A DNA stretch of 64,000 nt from Incurvaria masculella (taxonomy: Eukaryota > Arthropoda > Insecta > Lepidoptera > Incurvariidae): NCBI GenBank assembly GCA_946894095.1, contig OX335652.1:1511001-1575000 (forward strand), written 5' to 3'. The translations under genes were made by a program, and so were the position numbers. Positions 37,201 through 43,200 of this stretch are shown piece by piece (within the stretch, counting starts at the first letter, position 1; each line of letters begins with the position of its first letter). Below the pieces are notes generated by a model. That model was not told where the DNA came from. It saw only the letters and a program-made list of their open reading frames with translations, and did not search any database.

Positions 37201-40200
37201 AATGTGGATGTTTTTGTCTCTTTCTCCCCTGATGGCGGCATCATCTTTGGAGTCAGATTCACTGTGCTGTATCAACCGTTTTGTTTTGTTCGAAAATTCT
37301 AAGCAGGTGATATCTGTGTCACATCACTGACATATGGTTCGTGAACAATAGTTCGCCTAATGCCGAGTGCTGATGTACCTATATAAATAAAATCAAATGG
37401 AGGATGAACGGACACTAGCTTAAATATTAGATTGACTCTCAATCAGATGCATAGCTTTGAAGCATAGAAAAAGATGCTGTACATGTAGAAGTTTAAATAA
37501 AAATAAAAACATAAAACACACTTATAGTTCTGGAAATTAAATAACTATCCAAATCTGGGATGTAATACAAATAACCGAATCTTCCATATTATAAATGCGA
37601 AAATAAATGTCTGTCGGTCTGTTGCATTTTCAAAGCCTAAACCGGTGAACCAATTTTTGTATAGAGATAGTCTGGACTTTGGAGAAAGACATAGGCAACC
37701 TTTTGTGGCGAAAATTTAACTCGAAGGGGATGAATGGGGAGCTCATATAATATCCAGAAAATAATTCAGCCCGACATTACTCCAACACGACATTGACTGG
37801 AGCGGAGCCGGGTACCTCAGCTAGTAATTTATAATCCTTACTTGTCCACTGCAGGAGTGTCTCTGGACGATGAGCCCCTTGATGGATATTTGTGATTAAG
37901 CCTTGCAACTTGCTGTAAAAAAAATTACACACAGAATTAAACTTTTTACTGAATTTCCATATAGTTATAGAGTTCTATACAATCATGCATACTGACACAT
38001 TGACAATGTTTCAAGTCAGGACATTTATTCTCCAAATGTTTTTTAAATGCGTATGTATGATTTTCATATATTATTATAGTATTCATAAATTATACATATA
38101 TATTATTTACATACCATTTTCACTAAACAACATGCCCTCACATAATATTCACACAATTCGCCCCGCGAGAAACCACAACCAAAGATAATATAAATAAATA
38201 CTTTGTATAACGTCAGGGATGCGGAGAGACTGCAATACACACAATTGCATATCTCACCTCACAAGAGCCAAAACTATTTAATCTCACAGCGACAACGTCG
38301 CAGTCCGCTTGCTTTGAATTGGCAGCGGAAGGTGCTTTTTTTGTGTTAAATGCCCGTCCACCATTCCCTGCCACCTCTAGCAGTGGACGCCAGCAAGTTT
38401 TACACTCGCTCTGTGTCAAATATTGAATGTGTGTAAACATTAAGCACCAACAAACAAATATAAAAGTAATTATATTATATTATTATTATTATATACACTA
38501 GCAGCTGCAAGCTGATTGAGTGCACATTGTTCTTATTTTATTAATTCATTTTTATTTTAAGTGTTCATAATACGAATGGTTTTTTTATATTTTTTACATG
38601 ATTGTCCAAATTGTTTTTGAAATTGTTCACCGAGATAGCACTTATGACTTCCTCCGGCAGCTTGTTCCAGTCTTCCACAACACGGTTTGACAGGAAGTGT
38701 TTCCTCGGGTTGGAATTGAAGCTATTATAATTGAGTTTCAGAGAATGTCCACGAAGTCTTTGGTTAGTGTTCAGGGAATACATAGCTTTTAGGTTAGGTA
38801 CGTCATAATGTCCATTTAATATTTTGAAGAATCCAATGCACTGACATTGTTCCCCGAGGGCGGCGTGACGGCTCTCCACTCGCGCTTGTCGGCGCCGGCG
38901 CCGCGGTGCTGCGTGCCCGACGACACCGGGAACTGCATCCGCAGCTCCTCCTTGTTGGCCACCAGCGCCGGCACCGACGACTTTACCGGCAGCGGTGCTC
39001 CGCCCTGCATCCATCACCGTGCTTAAATGTCTCAGTGGTGTTTTTTTTTATGCGACCTGACATGGATGGCTAATACCACACAACTACCGTTATGATATTA
39101 GCCCAATAGACCACATTCCCGAAGGAATTAGGTGCCATGCCAGGACCTTCCCTTTATGTATCTATTACTTGATAGCTTTCCACTCATTATCGTACTTGTC
39201 AGCCTTGTAGCCCAGTGGCGCCACGCCTTGCGGTTCGATAAGCTGAGTGAAGCTACTCTAGACGCGGTCAGGTTCTAGATGAGTGACCTTTTTCGACCGT
39301 TGAGGCTGGCCGTGATTCGGATTCCACGTAAAACTGTAGGTCGAAATCCTTACTGACTAGATGGTAGGGTTAATCCCGCCCGGGTTGGTACCTTCGACCA
39401 TCATTGAATGAATGATGGTCGAAGGGGTAATGGAAATTGTCCGTGTTTTCCATCCAGTTCAATGTACCCGAGCAATATAAGGAAGGTCCTGACATGGCTC
39501 CTAGTTTCAATGTGGCATGTTCAGCTAACATCATGACGGTCGGATGGGTATTAGTTGTCCATGTTTAGTCACATAAAAAGCCCAAAAACGATTGCGACTA
39601 AGCACATACGGCTTTGTACGAGTTGTGTATGCGGCATGGCTTGATGCAAAAATTTTATATGGAGAACACACGAAATATGGCGCCGTCGTATCTAGACACG
39701 GTTGCCACGGCCCATGAATTTTCGGTATTGTACAGGTGGGGGAAGGAATGCCGTTATTACGTGACAGCAGCTTTTTAATGCCCTACAAGAGTATATCCTA
39801 CTCTACCTACTCTATACGGTAATATAAGATATAGTGTGAATCAAGTTTACTGAATATTGACCTAAGGTTGAGTTAATCCCAAGGCAGGAAGCTAATTGCA
39901 GCCCAAAAGATGTATGAGCGAATTTTCTTGCATGGTTTTCACTTTTTACGCAAATTTAAAAAAACCAAAATAAAATTTGCTGTGCAACATGTACATTAAA
40001 AAAAAACATAATCAAAAGCAAATTAATATGAATTTAAAAAGTGTGTTCTCACCCGGATGTTCATGACGATGGGCGCCTTGTCTCGTACGAGGAAGGGATG
40101 ATGGAAGGCCAGCGTGTCCTCATTCTCGCTGCCATCGCTGCCCTCCGACACCGAGGACAGTTCCCCGAGCGCTTCCTTCTTCGAAAGGTGCTTGCAAAAG

Positions 40201-43200
40201 TCTGTTAGCTCGTCCACCGACTTGCCTACGTATTAACACACCCATGAATACTTGAGTGATACGGGATTACGTTGAGATGTTTTTACTATGTAAACATCAA
40301 CAGTTATTTGACTTTTGTTCACTTGATCAATTTGGTTATTATTCATTTTAGGCTAGCAGAGGCTAGAACCCATGATTGTGTTTGGACCATGAGTGTATGA
40401 TTTTTTTTTCTTGATTTTCTTATCTGAGATTGCAATGTGCAATGAGAATATTAGTTGCTTTATGGTTAGGTATGCACGAAAAACTGTGTTCCCTTTGCTA
40501 TTTAATAGGTGGTAGAGTTAAATCCTACAATTCTTCCGAGTGGTACTATCGTATTAAATGATAGATGGTCGAAGCTGTCCATGTTTTTCATAAAGTTCAT
40601 GTAGCCATCCAAAATAAAGGAAAAGTCCTGGCAAGGCACCTATTTCTGTAATGAATGTGGTGTGATGTCACAATGCTGATAGTACATCATTAGCCTTCCA
40701 AGTCCATAAAAAAAGTAATCCATGCAGAGAAGACTTGACCTACCTCCCGACTGTATGGCAGCCATGACCTGGTTGCGCGTGTGCGGGGGAAGAGCTGCCG
40801 CCGCCGCCGGGACGGCACCGTTCTTCAGCATGTTGATTGCATTTTTCCGCGCCACTTCAAGGAGCCGCCGTTTCTCTGCGTCTGCAAGCCGTACAGCCGG
40901 CGACCTGAAGAATAACAATATCGAAAACCCTCAAGACTAATACTTTGCAAAAAAATTCAGTAGACATTTTATTATGAAAACATTATATAATGGAAAACCT
41001 TTTTCATGACCTACTGTCATGATATTAGCCCAACACACTGCCGTTCCAATGGAATTTCGTGCCATAACAGGACCTTCCCTTTACGAGCATAGCTACATTG
41101 CCGATTTGAGCAATGTGATGTTGCCAACCTAGGTCAGAAATTTACCAAGCCAATGTGCTTACTTGGAGCGCCTTGGTCCTAACTTGAGATTATTGTGACG
41201 TCCCAACCGCAGCAGGGGGCGGGGGTGGCTGCGGGAGCGAGACCGCCTCGATGATTTCTTCTTGTCCCTCGAGCGAGACCTCCTCCTCTCCTTAGACCGT
41301 GATCTGTGGCTTCTCTCCTTGGATCGAGACCTGTGACTTTTGTCCTTAGACCGAGATCTGTGACTTCTATCCTTAGACCGAGATCTGTGATTTCTATCCT
41401 TAGACCGAGATTTATGTCGTGATCTGCTTTTTGATCTGTAACAAAAAAACCATATTTTTTTCTGATCCAAAAAATCTGGAAAAAAACTTTTTTGGATGGT
41501 AAAAAAAATGTACATACATACAAAATGTAATCTCCACCTTTAAGTGTAGACATGGTGATTTCCAGTAATCACATACTTCCGAGTTCTCCCGCGAGGGAGT
41601 GTCAGATCTTCCAGTTTTATCACTAAATGGCTATCGCGGAAAGACCTCGTGTTGTCCACTGCGTTAATGGTTTTACGTATTTAAAGTTTGGTAAAAGGAT
41701 GAGAGAACTCATGCATGCATAATTTCTTTATGTAACTGGACTTGGACATAGTGGCTTATACCACACCCACAGTCATGATATTAGCTCAACATACAGCATT
41801 CTCGAAGGAATAGGAAGCACGGCAAAATTGAACTGGACGGAAAAAAAAACCCACATTTTATCATTTCCGCTTTGACCATTTTTTTATGCAATGCGGGGGT
41901 AACCCTACCGGTCGGTAGGGGATGGAGACCAAGAAAGAAAGTGATACATGAATGGGGCGGGGATTTGAACCCAGACCTCTGGTTTGGTAGGCAATTTCCG
42001 GCACCACTAAGGTACAAGCCCCTCAAAAGCAACCTTTTTTATATGTTTTGTAATCTGCCACAAAAGTAAACTTTTATGCACACCTAAGAATATGGGATGC
42101 TCGCCAAAAAATTTCAAACTTACCCGTTACTTACCGACACATTTACCCGTTCATTAATTATTTAAGAAAAGGCAAAGTCTGTGAATTCCGCTAGGTTAGG
42201 CTTTTTTCTTATAACTATGATCAGACTCATATATAATATAGAAATATAGAATCAGATACCAAGATTTTTGTTCTATTTAAGAGTTCCGTTGGTTTTGGTG
42301 AAAATAAAGCTTTTTATTACACAAATGTGCAACAGCAAAGACAGGGTTGTTTTTCATGACTTTCTATTATTGTATGTATGTATGCTATAAAAAATTTGGT
42401 TACAATGTTAGGTTAGGTTAGGTTACATATGCTTACCTTCGTCGAGACCGATCTCTGCTCCTTTCCGAAGATTTCCTTCTGGAAGACATTTCCGAGTTCT
42501 TTTTCTTATCCGATCTACTCTTATCTCGGCTTGAATTCTCTTCACTGCTGCCAAATAAAAAATATTCATTACATTAACAAATCCACGATTATTGCAGACT
42601 TATGAGTATGAAACCTGAGGCAGTTAAAAAACGGCCATGTGCGAGTCAGACTCGCACATGAAGGATTCCGTACCATCACACAAGATTTAACACAAAAAAA
42701 ACACGTTTTTTGTATGGGGTAACTCTGTGAAAATTTTAGTTATGGCTCATGAGATACAGCCATGTGACGGACAGACGGACGGACGGATGGACGGACACAC
42801 AGCGGATGTTTAGTAATGGGGTTCCATTGGCACCCCTTAGGTACGGAACCCTAAAAATAAATAATTCCTAAGTTTCTTTAACTCCAAGGACGCTTATGAC
42901 ACAAAGTGATCTAAATTGATTCTCTGCATATTACTAGTCACGAAATAACATAAAAAACCGCCCAACTGCGAGTCACACTCGCACACGAATGTTTTCGTAC
43001 CATTGTACAAGATTTTTTTTAAAAGTTTAACTATTTGTTGTTATAGGGGCAAAATAAATACACACTCTGTGAAAATTTCAGCTGCCTATCTATTACGGTT
43101 ACTGAGATACAGCCCTGTGACCGACAGACAGAAGAATGGAGGGACGGACGGAGAGCGGAGAGGCAAGACAGGTTGTACTAAAACCATAAGGCTCACCTCT

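Noticed and set aside
36817..37275. 152-codon minus-strand ORF overlapping SON exon 8
   Set aside because: Only 37156-37077 is flanked by splice sites in phase; the rest is intron and LINE antisense.
38213..38440. 75-codon minus-strand ORF in SON intron 6
   Set aside because: Right strand for SON, but no conserved motif, and including it would break phase with the flanking exons.
38846..39017. 150-codon ORF running through SON exon 6 into a LINE
   Set aside because: Chance fusion: the frame used for the exon part differs from the conserved FPVSSGTQHR frame.
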